DNA from: Methylovorus glucosotrophus
GTDB taxonomy: Bacteria; Pseudomonadota; Gammaproteobacteria; Burkholderiales; Methylophilaceae
Reading direction: 5' to 3'
Assembly: GCF_009858335.1 (NCBI RefSeq)
Contig: NZ_VMSE01000001.1
Location: forward strand, 1,736,001-1,800,000
Length of the DNA: 64,000 nt
A program made the translations under genes and the position numbers. The notes under the pieces were generated by a model. That model was not told where the DNA came from and did no database searches. It was given only the letters and a program-made list of their open reading frames with translations. Of this stretch, positions 9,387-16,856 are shown piece by piece. Position 1 is the first letter of the stretch, and the number at the start of each line of letters is the position of its first letter.

Positions 9387-10592
9387 CTACTTCCCAGCGG
9401 CCGGAGCAGCAGCACCAGCTGGCGACGGCGTAGTGTTAGCCACACCAGGTGCAGCTACTTCCACGCTTTTTACCGTGTCACCAACCTTAACCTTCTGCAG
9501 GCCCTCGACAATCAGCTTTTCGCCAGCGCTCAAGCCCTTGCTGATCAACCACTGATTGCCTATCGCCCGCTCTACCGTCAGCGTGCGCAGCTCCACCTTG
9601 TTTTCAGCATCCACCACCAGAGCCGTGCCTTCACCACGGTTATTGCGGCTCATCGCCAACTGCGGGATCAGGATGGCATTGGTATTCACCGCTTCCTGCA
9701 AAATACCGCGTACATACATGCCCGGCAGCAGCAAACCCTCGGGATTGGGCACCACAGCGCGCAAGGTCACGGCACCGGAGCTTTGGTTGACGGTTACACC
9801 CGTCACGCTCAGCACGCCATCGTGCGCATAGCGGCTGCCATCCTCCAGCACCACCTGCATGCGCGTGGCATTTTCACCGGATTTTTTCAGGGCGCCACTG
9901 GCGAGCTGGCGTTTCAGCTGCAGCAAGGCGCTGCTGGGCTGGGTGATATCCACATAAATCGGGTCCAGCTGCTGCACGGTAGTCAGCGCTGTGGTCTGGT
10001 TCGCCGTTACCAATGCACCCGGTGTAACCGTTGAGGTCTCTACCCTGCCGGCAATCGGCGACACGATGCGCGTATAGGCCAGATTGATGCGGGCGGTTTC
10101 CAGCGCCGCCTTGGCCGATGCCAGATCTGCCTCTCCCTGACGCAGGGTAGCCTGAATGTCATCATTATCCTGGCTGCTGACCGCGTTAATCTTCACCAGC
10201 TGGGCATAGCGCTCTGCTTTCAGCCGCGTTGAGACCAGACTGGCTTCCGTCTTCTGCAGCGCGGCCTGCGCGCTGGCATACGCAGCCTGATAAGGCGCCG
10301 GGTCAATCTGGTACAGCAACTCGCCTGCCTTCACATTGGCACCTTCAGTAAAGGCACGCTTGAGGATAATACCGCCGACCTGCGGCCGTATCTCCGCCAC
10401 CATGTGCGCCGCCGTGCGGCCCGGCAGCTCGGTTTCGAGTGGCTGCGACTGCAGCTTGATGGTCATCACCCCAACTTCAGGCGCGGGTTTGTCTTTGGGG
10501 GATTTGTCGCCAGATTGGCAGGCAACCGTCAATACAGAAATAAGAGCAAGCACCGCAACGGATGCTATCTGCTGGTAAGGTATTGTTTTCAT
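9387..10592 (-). CDS. RND efflux periplasmic adaptor (AcrA/MexA type)
   Basis: Membrane-fusion protein of 401 residues. A signal peptide is followed by Cys25 (LTVAC), a somewhat atypical lipobox, so it is probably a lipoprotein. The order lipoyl half, alpha-hairpin (about 100-170), second lipoyl half and beta-barrel is clear, with the motifs GRTAAHMVAEIRPQVGG and LAYTRIVSPIAGRV. The C-terminal tail is alanine/proline-rich. First gene of the efflux operon, with a GGAG ribosome site 5 bases before the ATG. It links the permease to the outer-membrane channel. Confidence 0.95.
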   Translation of the reverse strand: MKTIPYQQIASVAVLALISVLTVACQSGDKSPKDKPAPEVGVMTIKLQSQPLETELPGRTAAHMVAEIRPQVGGIILKRAFTEGANVKAGELLYQIDPAPYQAAYASAQAALQKTEASLVSTRLKAERYAQLVKINAVSSQDNDDIQATLRQGEADLASAKAALETARINLAYTRIVSPIAGRVETSTVTPGALVTANQTTALTTVQQLDPIYVDITQPSSALLQLKRQLASGALKKSGENATRMQVVLEDGSRYAHDGVLSVTGVTVNQSSGAVTLRAVVPNPEGLLLPGMYVRGILQEAVNTNAILIPQLAMSRNNRGEGTALVVDAENKVELRTLTVERAIGNQWLISKGLSAGEKLIVEGLQKVKVGDTVKSVEVAAPGVANTTPSPAGAAAPAAGK

Positions 10593-10967
10593 TTATTCTC
10601 CGCTTTCCCGTTTTTTTGAGCGCCGGGAAATACGTACAGGATCAATTCAATCATCAAATTCCATACGAAAGGCATGCTGGGCAGGCTCTGCATTCAAACA
10701 TGGGACGGAAATTCAGCCAAGACTGGCATTCAAGCACGGAAGAACCCGGGCAGAGCACAAGCATAACATTGGCATTATTCAACGTCATGCACATAGACAT
10801 AAAAACAGGACGCAGCCATTTCACTGCGCCCTGCTTTATCTCGCACCCAAGGAGCCCGCATGCTTGTGGCAAGGGCTCTCAGGCCATACACCCATCGTGA
10901 CGGGTATTACTCCAGACTGAAAGATAGATCGGCGGAGTAATGAGAGCGATAAAAACCGGACCTTCTA
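10593..10967. other. Intergenic region upstream of the RND operon
   Basis: About 375 bases without a credible gene. It should contain the efflux-operon promoter, but I found no strong -35/-10 pair. Two inverted repeats are visible: GAGCCC (10853-10858) with GGGCTC (10873-10878), and ATTACTCC / GGAGTAAT (10906-10913 and 10934-10941). The latter lies directly after the Spy-like gene and lacks a T run. Either may be an operator. A 72-codon open frame here has no recognisable features. Confidence 0.5.
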
Positions 10968-11456
10968 TTAGCCACGATCATCCGGCTTTTTAGGTCCACG
11001 CTCAGGCCGGTCATTCCACTTCTGCTTCTGCTCCGGCGTCAGCAAGGCATACACCTGATGCGCCGCATCCGTGCGCAAGACAATCAGGTCCGCCTGAATC
11101 TTCGCCTGCTCGGCCGCTGCCGCCTGTACCTTGGCAGGGTCGTAAGGCTCAGCCTTCGCCAGGGTTTGCAGATTCTGCATGCCATCATGCAAGGCCTGCA
11201 TCTTCTGCTCACGCACCGGCTTCTGCTTATCCATAATCTGCTTTATCTGCGCCTTCTGATCCCCCGTCAGATCCAGCCCACGCAAACCGCGATGAAACCC
11301 GGCATCTTCAGCGCCAGGGCCACCGGCATGCGCATGTTTGCCATGCGGACCGGCACAAGCCTCATCGTCACCGGCATAACTCAGCGCCGTACCAAATGCC
11401 GCAAGTGAACCCAGCAGCAACAGGCCTGGCAAAATAATGTGTTTATTGATTTTCAT
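10968..11456 (-). CDS. Spy/CpxP family periplasmic protein
   Basis: A 162-residue exported protein with an N-terminal signal sequence, a His/Gly-rich segment (GPHGKHAHAGGPG), then a helical Spy/CpxP-like domain. The LTxxQ motifs of the family appear as DLTGDQKAQIK and LLTPEQKQKW. Family members are periplasmic chaperones or stress adaptors, and the His-rich segment suggests metal binding. It lies upstream of the RND operon on the same strand but 375 bases away, so co-regulation is possible though not shown. Confidence 0.8.
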   Translation of the reverse strand: MKINKHIILPGLLLLGSLAAFGTALSYAGDDEACAGPHGKHAHAGGPGAEDAGFHRGLRGLDLTGDQKAQIKQIMDKQKPVREQKMQALHDGMQNLQTLAKAEPYDPAKVQAAAAEQAKIQADLIVLRTDAAHQVYALLTPEQKQKWNDRPERGPKKPDDRG

Positions 11457-11585
11457 GTCTCGCTCCTTTAACTCACTCAGTATTAAGTGTCACGCAAAGT
11501 AAGACGCCGCGTGGAGCAAAAGGTTAAAGGCGTTTGAATCAAAGTATGTTAACTGGGGTAAATAGTTGTAAAGACCATCAAACCG

Positions 11586-11612
11586 AATAAAAACGCCCGA
11601 CTAATCGGGCGT
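11586..11612 (-). terminator. Terminator of the ammonium transporter gene
   Basis: Stem ACGCCCGA / TCGGGCGT (11593-11600 and 11605-11612) with a 4-nt loop, followed on the minus strand by TTTTTATT. It lies 37 bases beyond the stop codon of the transporter gene. Confidence 0.8.
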
Positions 11613-11648
11613 ATTAAAATTGATTCAGTTAAATTTTTTAATCCGGGT

Positions 11649-12857
11649 TCAATCATCTCCCAACGCACTAAGCTGCGAAGTCGCAGGGATTTTATGAATA
11701 CTCAGATCAGCGCCCATGTACTCCTCCTCCTGCGTCAAACGGATGCCGACCACCGCCTTCAGCACGCCATAGACCACCAATCCGCCCGCCAACGCGATCG
11801 CAACACCTAGCGCCGTGCCGATTAACTGCGAAACGATGTTGACGCCGCCCATGCCGCCCAGGGCGTGTGATCCGAAGATCCCAGCAGCGATACCGCCCCA
11901 CGCGCCACACAGGCCATGCAATGGCCATACGCCGAGGACGTCGTCGATTTTCCAGCGGTTTTGCACCAGGGTGAAGGTCCAGACGAACAACACGCCGGCA
12001 ACGCCACCAGTGACCAAGGCGCCCAGGGGATGCATGACGTCGGAGCCTGCGCAGACGGCGACCAGGCCCGCGAGCGGGCCATTGTGTACAAAGCCGGGGT
12101 CGTTGCGGCCGAGGATGACGGCGGCGATGGTGCCCCCGACCAGTGCCATGAGGGAGTTCAGCGCGACCAGGCCGCTGACGGCATTCAGGGTTTGGGCGGA
12201 CATGACGTTGAAGCCAAACCAGCCGACGGTGAGTATCCATGCACCCAATGCCAGGAATGGGATATTGGATGGTGGAAATGCATGCAGACGGCCATCTTTG
12301 CTGTAGCGGCCGTGGCGGGCGCCTAGCATGATGACGGCGCCGAGGGCGATCCAGCCGCCCATGGCATGTACTACCACAGATCCGGCAAAGTCATGGAAGG
12401 CAAAGCCGAACTGCTGGGTGAGCCAGGCCTGAATACCGTAATGGCCGTTCCAGGCGATGCCTTCAAAGAAGGGATACACCAGCCCGACCAACGCAAATGT
12501 CGCGGCGATTTGCGGATTGAATTTGGCACGCTCGGCAATGCCGCCAGAGATAATGGCGGGAATCGCAGCGGCAAAGGTCAGCAGGAAGAAGAACTTGACC
12601 AGCTCATAGCCATTTTTGGCGGACAGCACATCCGCGCCGTGCATGAAATCCACGCCATAGGCAATGCCATAGCCAATGAAAAAATAGGCAATGGTGGATA
12701 CTGAAAAATCCACCATGATCTTGACCAGGGCATTCACCTGGTTTTTGCTGCGCACCGTGCCTACCTCCAGAAAGGCAAACCCGGCATGCATGGCAAGCAC
12801 CATAATCGCCCCGAGCAATATAAAAACTACATCATTTGCTGACTGCACTGTCTCCAT
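11649..12857 (-). CDS. amtB: Ammonium transporter (Amt family)
   Basis: A 402-residue, eleven-helix ammonium channel. The twin pore histidines are visible as H164 (VVVHAMGG) and H314 (PLHGLCGAWGG). The protein starts directly with the first core helix, so it lacks the cleaved signal peptide of E. coli AmtB. The segment GSDVMHPLGAL departs from the more usual pattern around SPWAA. No glnK/glnB gene is adjacent. Regulation can be read upstream: a sigma-54 promoter and two NtrC-type sites. A GGAG ribosome site precedes the ATG. It would import ammonium under nitrogen limitation. Confidence 0.93.
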   Translation of the reverse strand: METVQSANDVVFILLGAIMVLAMHAGFAFLEVGTVRSKNQVNALVKIMVDFSVSTIAYFFIGYGIAYGVDFMHGADVLSAKNGYELVKFFFLLTFAAAIPAIISGGIAERAKFNPQIAATFALVGLVYPFFEGIAWNGHYGIQAWLTQQFGFAFHDFAGSVVVHAMGGWIALGAVIMLGARHGRYSKDGRLHAFPPSNIPFLALGAWILTVGWFGFNVMSAQTLNAVSGLVALNSLMALVGGTIAAVILGRNDPGFVHNGPLAGLVAVCAGSDVMHPLGALVTGGVAGVLFVWTFTLVQNRWKIDDVLGVWPLHGLCGAWGGIAAGIFGSHALGGMGGVNIVSQLIGTALGVAIALAGGLVVYGVLKAVVGIRLTQEEEYMGADLSIHKIPATSQLSALGDD

Positions 12858-12895
12858 TACTTACTCTCCTGTGAAATTTTTGTTTGGCTCAGAAG

Positions 12896-12912
12896 AGCAA
12901 AATTCAAGCCAA
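12896..12912 (-). promoter_or_regulatory. Sigma-54 (RpoN) promoter of amtB
   Basis: The minus strand reads TTGGCTTGAATTTTGCT. It has the essential GG and GC dinucleotides exactly 10 bases apart, as in the consensus YTGGCACG-N4-TTGCW. The predicted transcript start is about 12885, some 28 bases before the amtB ATG. Two NtrC-type palindromes lie upstream at the expected enhancer distance. Confidence 0.8.
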
Positions 12913-12964
12913 TACAGCAAGTTATTGTTTCTTCAGGATTTCAGTTTTGGGGCATTTTAGATTT

Positions 12965-12981
12965 TGCACGATTAAAGTGCA
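12965..12981. promoter_or_regulatory. NtrC-type enhancer site, proximal
   Basis: TGCACGATTAAAGTGCA fits the TGCAC-N7-GTGCA form of NtrC operators. Its centre is about 88 bases upstream of the predicted sigma-54 start. Confidence 0.75.
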
Positions 12982-12994
12982 TTTATAAGTGCAT

Positions 12995-13011
12995 TGCACG
13001 TTTAATGTGCA
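12995..13011. promoter_or_regulatory. NtrC-type enhancer site, distal
   Basis: TGCACGTTTAATGTGCA is a second TGCAC-N7-GTGCA palindrome. It is centred 30 bp (about three helical turns) from the first, so both dimers would sit on the same face of the DNA. Confidence 0.75.
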
Positions 13012-13074
13012 TTAGGAGGATTTAAGCTTAAGAATGTAGCTTCCGGCCGCGATATCGCGCCTGAAAATGGAGCA

Positions 13075-14097
13075 TCAACGCTTTGCCTCATACCAATACT
13101 GACTGCGATTCACCACTTGCACGATAAGCAGCATGACGGGCACCTCGATCAGCACACCAACCACGGTGGCCAGCGCCGCCCCGGAATGAAACCCGAACAG
13201 GCTGATGGCGGTGGCCACAGCCAGCTCGAAAAAATTGCTGGCGCCAATGAGGGAAGAAGGTCCGGCAATCGCATGCACCTCGCCCACTTGCCGATTCATC
13301 CAGTAAGCCAGCCCAAAATTGAAGAAGACCTGCACCAGAATCGGCACCGCGAGCAGCAGGATCACCAAGGGCTGCTCCATGATGGCCTGCCCCTGAAAGG
13401 CAAACAGCAGCACCAGCATAAGCAGCAATGCCAGCATGGACCATGGCCCGGTTTTCTCCAGCACGGCATTGAGGCGGGGCGTGCCTTGCTGCAGCAGGTG
13501 TTTGCGCCAGCCCTGGGCAATGATCACGGGGATCACGATGTAAAACAGCACCGACACCATGAGGGTGGTCCATGGCACATGGATGGACGATAGCCCCAGC
13601 AACAGTGCCACGATAGGCGCAAAGGCAATCACCATGATGCTGTCATTGAGCGCCACCTGCGAGAGCGTAAATAGCGGATTGCCATTCACCAGTCGGCTCC
13701 AGACAAACACCATGGCGGTACAGGGTGCGGCGGCCAGCAGAATCAGTCCAGCGACATAACTATCAAGCTGCTCTGCCGGTAAATATGAGGCAAACACCTG
13801 ATGGATGAACAGCCAGGCCAGTAACGCCATGGAAAAAGGCTTGATCGCCCAGTTGATGAAGAGCGTGACAGAGATGCCCTTCCAGTGCGATTTCACTTCG
13901 CTCAAGGAGCGAAAATCCACTTTCATGAGCATGGGAATGATCATGACCCAGATCAGCAGGCCCACCAGCAGATTGATTCCCGCCCACTCCAGGCCAGCAA
14001 CGGCTTCAAACCACGCGGGCAGCCATTGCCCCAGCATGACGCCGACCACAATGCACAAGCCTACCCATAGCGAGAGATAGCGCTCGAATATGTTCAC
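13075..14097 (-). CDS. acr3: ACR3-family arsenite efflux transporter
   Basis: A 340-residue, ten-helix inner-membrane arsenite exporter of the ACR3 (not ArsB) family. It has the conserved cysteine C126 in APCTAMVFVWS and the GASNFFELAVATAI helix with the family glutamate. It overlaps arsC by 4 bases and is the last gene of the arsR-arsI-arsC-acr3 operon. It would export As(III) produced by ArsC and ArsI. Confidence 0.95.
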   Translation of the reverse strand: MNIFERYLSLWVGLCIVVGVMLGQWLPAWFEAVAGLEWAGINLLVGLLIWVMIIPMLMKVDFRSLSEVKSHWKGISVTLFINWAIKPFSMALLAWLFIHQVFASYLPAEQLDSYVAGLILLAAAPCTAMVFVWSRLVNGNPLFTLSQVALNDSIMVIAFAPIVALLLGLSSIHVPWTTLMVSVLFYIVIPVIIAQGWRKHLLQQGTPRLNAVLEKTGPWSMLALLLMLVLLFAFQGQAIMEQPLVILLLAVPILVQVFFNFGLAYWMNRQVGEVHAIAGPSSLIGASNFFELAVATAISLFGFHSGAALATVVGVLIEVPVMLLIVQVVNRSQYWYEAKR

Positions 14098-14606
14098 GAG
14101 GTCTGCTCCTGTTGTTTTTGCCCTATCGCTTGCATGTGCTGGCGAATGGCATCGGGGCCCAGCTGGCTCAGGGGCAACGCCACCAGTTGAGCAACACAGC
14201 TTTCTATCTGCTGAAAAATACGCTTAAACGCGGCGCGCTTTTCAGCATCCGTGCCCTGTACGGCCGCCGGGTCTTCAAATCCCCAGTGGGCGGCGATGGG
14301 CTGACCGGGCCATACCGGGCAAAGCTCGCCTGCGGCGTTGTCACATACGGTAATGATGAAGTCCATTTGCGGCGCATCCGCTTGGGCAAATTCATCCCAG
14401 CTCTTGCTGCGCAAGGCGCTGGTGTCATAGCCTATCGCCGCGACTTGCTCGATGGCATACGGATTCACCTTGCCATTGGGATGGCTGCCTGCGCTGTAAG
14501 CCTTGAAGCGGCCCTGTCCCAGAATATTAAACAAGGCTTCCGCCATGATGCTGCGGGCGGAGTTCCCCGTGCATAAAATCAGTACCTTCACCATGTTCTC
14601 GCTCAT
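14094..14606 (-). CDS. arsC: Thioredoxin-coupled arsenate reductase
   Basis: A 170-residue low-molecular-weight phosphatase-fold arsenate reductase. The P-loop is C12-TGNSARS. The two resolving cysteines of the thioredoxin-dependent class are C88 and C96 in CDNAAGELCPVWPG. It reduces As(V) to As(III) for export by Acr3. The C-terminus is longer than in the staphylococcal type. It follows arsI by 19 bases and overlaps acr3. Confidence 0.95.
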   Translation of the reverse strand: MSENMVKVLILCTGNSARSIMAEALFNILGQGRFKAYSAGSHPNGKVNPYAIEQVAAIGYDTSALRSKSWDEFAQADAPQMDFIITVCDNAAGELCPVWPGQPIAAHWGFEDPAAVQGTDAEKRAAFKRIFQQIESCVAQLVALPLSQLGPDAIRQHMQAIGQKQQEQTS

Positions 14607-14625
14607 GTTCGTGCCATCCAGATGA

Positions 14626-15111
14626 TCAGCAGCAGCCGGGTTTGGCGTCTGCCGGTTTTGTTGCTTTGCCTATCATGGTGATCGGCACACAGCATTCGCC
14701 CTGCGTGGCGGGTTCCGCCGACGACGCGCCAAATACAGGGATAGCTTCTAACGTGTGATAGGTTTCCCATGGCACGCCCTGGGGATCGGTAACCCAGTAT
14801 TTGTCTGACTTGGCATAACAACAGGCCGCGCCCAGCTCAGGCTTTAACTGCGCTGCTGTCTGCTGCTCTATCGCCTGCAGGCGACTGTGCATCTCCGCCA
14901 GCTCGCCTTCGCTTTCGACTTGTATGCCCAGGTGATTGAGGCCAGCGGGCGCGTTGCGCATGGAGATGGCAAAGTTGATGCGGGGATCATCCAGCAGCCA
15001 CTTGGCGTAATCGGGCTTGAGCACTGCCGGGGCCGCGTTGAACAGCGCCGAATAAAACTGGATATTGGCGTCAAGGTCGTCCACCGCGATATGGATATGC
15101 ATGCGTTTCAT
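14626..15111 (-). CDS. arsI: ArsI/CadI-type C-As lyase (VOC fold)
   Basis: A 161-residue vicinal-oxygen-chelate dioxygenase. I chose the ATG at 15111 because AGGAG lies 8 bases upstream and MKRMHIH begins the fold; an upstream in-frame start would overlap arsR. Probable metal ligands are H5, H60 and E116 (WETYHT). The vicinal pair C97-C98 in ACCYAKSDKYWVTDPQG is the As(III)-binding pair of ArsI lyases. Known ArsI enzymes cleave the C-As bond of trivalent methyl- and aryl-arsenicals. Two further Cys pairs (140-141 and 160-161) lie in the tail. Confidence 0.85.
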   Translation of the reverse strand: MKRMHIHIAVDDLDANIQFYSALFNAAPAVLKPDYAKWLLDDPRINFAISMRNAPAGLNHLGIQVESEGELAEMHSRLQAIEQQTAAQLKPELGAACCYAKSDKYWVTDPQGVPWETYHTLEAIPVFGASSAEPATQGECCVPITMIGKATKPADAKPGCC

Positions 15112-15113
15112 GG

Positions 15114-15437
15114 TTAAGCTCCTTTGCTTGCGCAATCGAGAGAGATGCAGGCGGTTCCGCCGCAACAGTTTTCAGTGAGGAATGCCAAGAGATCATTCAT
15201 GCGGGCAAAGTTGGCCGAGTAAATGACAAAGCGCCCTTCTGTCTTCGCGCTCACCAGCTCGGCATGCGCCAGCTCCTTGAGGTGGAACGACAACGATGAA
15301 GGCGGGATAGAAGCCAGCTCGCTGATCTTGCCAGCCGCCAACCCCTCGGGCCCGGCCTGAACCAGCAGACGAAATATCCCCAGGCGTGATTCCTGAGCCA
15401 ATGCGGCGAGTGCTTTTACTGCTGATGTGTTTTCCAT
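15114..15437 (-). CDS. arsR: ArsR-family arsenic repressor
   Basis: A 107-residue winged-helix ArsR/SmtB repressor with the recognition-helix region SIPPSSLSFHLKEL. The usual ELCVC motif of the alpha-3 helix is absent. Cysteines instead cluster at the C-terminus (C91, C92, C97, C102), resembling the Acidithiobacillus-type As(III) site. The ATG lies within the operator palindrome and only 6 bases after a -10 box. There is no Shine-Dalgarno, so the transcript appears leaderless. First gene of the ars operon, 2 bases before arsI. Confidence 0.9.
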   Translation of the reverse strand: MENTSAVKALAALAQESRLGIFRLLVQAGPEGLAAGKISELASIPPSSLSFHLKELAHAELVSAKTEGRFVIYSANFARMNDLLAFLTENCCGGTACISLDCASKGA

Positions 15438-15461
15438 ATTTCGATAATAGTCGAAATATGG
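15434..15461. promoter_or_regulatory. ArsR operator overlapping the ars start codon
   Basis: Two perfect 11-bp arms, CCATATTTCGA and TCGAAATATGG, are separated by 6 bases. The palindrome covers the -10 box and the arsR start codon. It is the obvious autoregulatory operator. Confidence 0.85.
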
Positions 15462-15471
15462 AAATGGTCAA
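15444..15471 (-). promoter_or_regulatory. ars operon promoter (-35 TTGACC, -10 TATTAT)
   Basis: On the minus strand, TTGACC (15471-15466) is followed by a 16-bp spacer and TATTAT (15449-15444). Only 6 bases separate the -10 box from the arsR ATG, so transcription should begin at or next to the start codon. Confidence 0.7.
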
Positions 15472-15659
15472 CCGGTTTTTATTAATATGCGAGACTGATA
15501 TTGCAAGGCTGAGTCAGCTAACTTGGGCTTGCCCATTCGCCGCTACGCGCCGTGCAGCCCCGCGCCCACTCATCAGAAAATTCAATGGTAAGAATCGGAG
15601 TGCGGGCAAAAAGCCAACGCGCTAGATTGGTACTCCCCAGATTCATTGAGCGTAAAATC

Positions 15660-16742
15660 ATGTGCAGTTCATTAACAAGCACGCCCTACTCCATGCCCTT
15701 GATTGATCCCCGTTGGCAACAGATCCAGCAGCGCGACCCGGCGGCTGAGGGACACTTTTTGTATGGGGTGCGGACTACAGGCATCTATTGCCGCCCCACG
15801 TGTGGCGCACGCACGCCCAAACCGGAAAATGTGGAATATTTCAGCTCGGCGGCGGAGGCCGAACTGGCGGGGTTTCGCGCATGCAAACGCTGCAAGCCAG
15901 ACCTGGCAAAGGCGGATGCGCAAGCCGCTCATGTTGAAATCATTGCCCAGGCCTGCCGCCAGATTGAGCAAGCAGAGCACATCCCCAGCCTGCAACATCT
16001 GGCAGAGATGGCCGGGCTCAGCGTTTCGCATTTTCATCGCCTGTTCAAAGCGACCACAGGACTAACCCCCAAGGCATATGCCACGGCACACCGCAACCAG
16101 CAGCTACGGGAGCATCTGCAAGCCAACCGCAGCGTCACCGATGCCATGTTGGAAGCTGGCTTTAACAGTAGCAGCCGCTTTTATGCGCAATCTGGCCGCC
16201 TGCTGGGGATGACGCCCACGCGCTACCAGCAAGGCGGCCGCGGCATGCTGATACGCGCGGGAGTCGCGCCATGCAGCCTGGGCATGGTGCTGGTCGCCGC
16301 CAGCGAGCGCGGCGTGTGCGCCATTGCCATGGGCGATGATGCCGCGATGCTGCTGCAGAATTTACGTGCCCGATTCCCCCATGCCAGCGTCGTGGAACAG
16401 GATGCTGCGCTGGAGCAGCAGCTGGCATCGGTATTGCGCTTTATCGAGACGCCGGCGCTGGGCCTGGATTTACCGCTGGATATTCAGGGCACGGCGTTTC
16501 AACAGCGTGTGTGGCAGGCCTTGCGGGATATTCCTCGTGGCAGCACTATCAGTTACCGCCAGCTCGCCGAGCGCATAGGCGCGCCCAAGGCCATTCGCGC
16601 GGTGGCAAGTGCCTGTGCGGCCAATATGCTGGCAATGGCTATTCCATGTCACCGCGTAATAGGCAGTGATGGCCGTTTAACCGGCTATCGCTGGGGAATT
16701 GCGCGCAAGCAGGAATTATTGAAGCGCGAAGCCAGTCAATGA
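15660..16742 (+). CDS. ada: Ada: methyl-DNA repair protein and transcription regulator
   Basis: About 360 residues from the ATG at 15660; ATGs further upstream and at 15693 are also possible, and none has a strong ribosome site. The N-terminal Ada zinc domain has C44, C48, C75 and C78 (GIYCRPTCGA and ACKRCKPD), C44 being the phosphotriester methyl acceptor. An AraC-type helix-turn-helix (about 95-190) follows, then an O6-methylguanine methyltransferase domain with C330 in IPCHRV. Full three-domain E. coli-like architecture. It repairs alkylated DNA and activates the adaptive response. I saw no alkA or alkB next to it and no clear Ada box. Confidence 0.93.
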   Translation: MCSSLTSTPYSMPLIDPRWQQIQQRDPAAEGHFLYGVRTTGIYCRPTCGARTPKPENVEYFSSAAEAELAGFRACKRCKPDLAKADAQAAHVEIIAQACRQIEQAEHIPSLQHLAEMAGLSVSHFHRLFKATTGLTPKAYATAHRNQQLREHLQANRSVTDAMLEAGFNSSSRFYAQSGRLLGMTPTRYQQGGRGMLIRAGVAPCSLGMVLVAASERGVCAIAMGDDAAMLLQNLRARFPHASVVEQDAALEQQLASVLRFIETPALGLDLPLDIQGTAFQQRVWQALRDIPRGSTISYRQLAERIGAPKAIRAVASACAANMLAMAIPCHRVIGSDGRLTGYRWGIARKQELLKREASQ

Positions 16743-16856
16743 AGAGGCACCCATGTCATACGCCTGTCGACTTCGCGGGTATACACTGGAGCCCTTACCC
16801 TTAAACATACCGCCATGGCTGCGCACCCATGGCCTTATCACCGGAGCCACTTAGCC

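Noticed and set aside
10654..10872. A 72-codon frame in the gap before the RND operon
   Set aside because: It has no ribosome site or domain, and the region is more likely promoter DNA.
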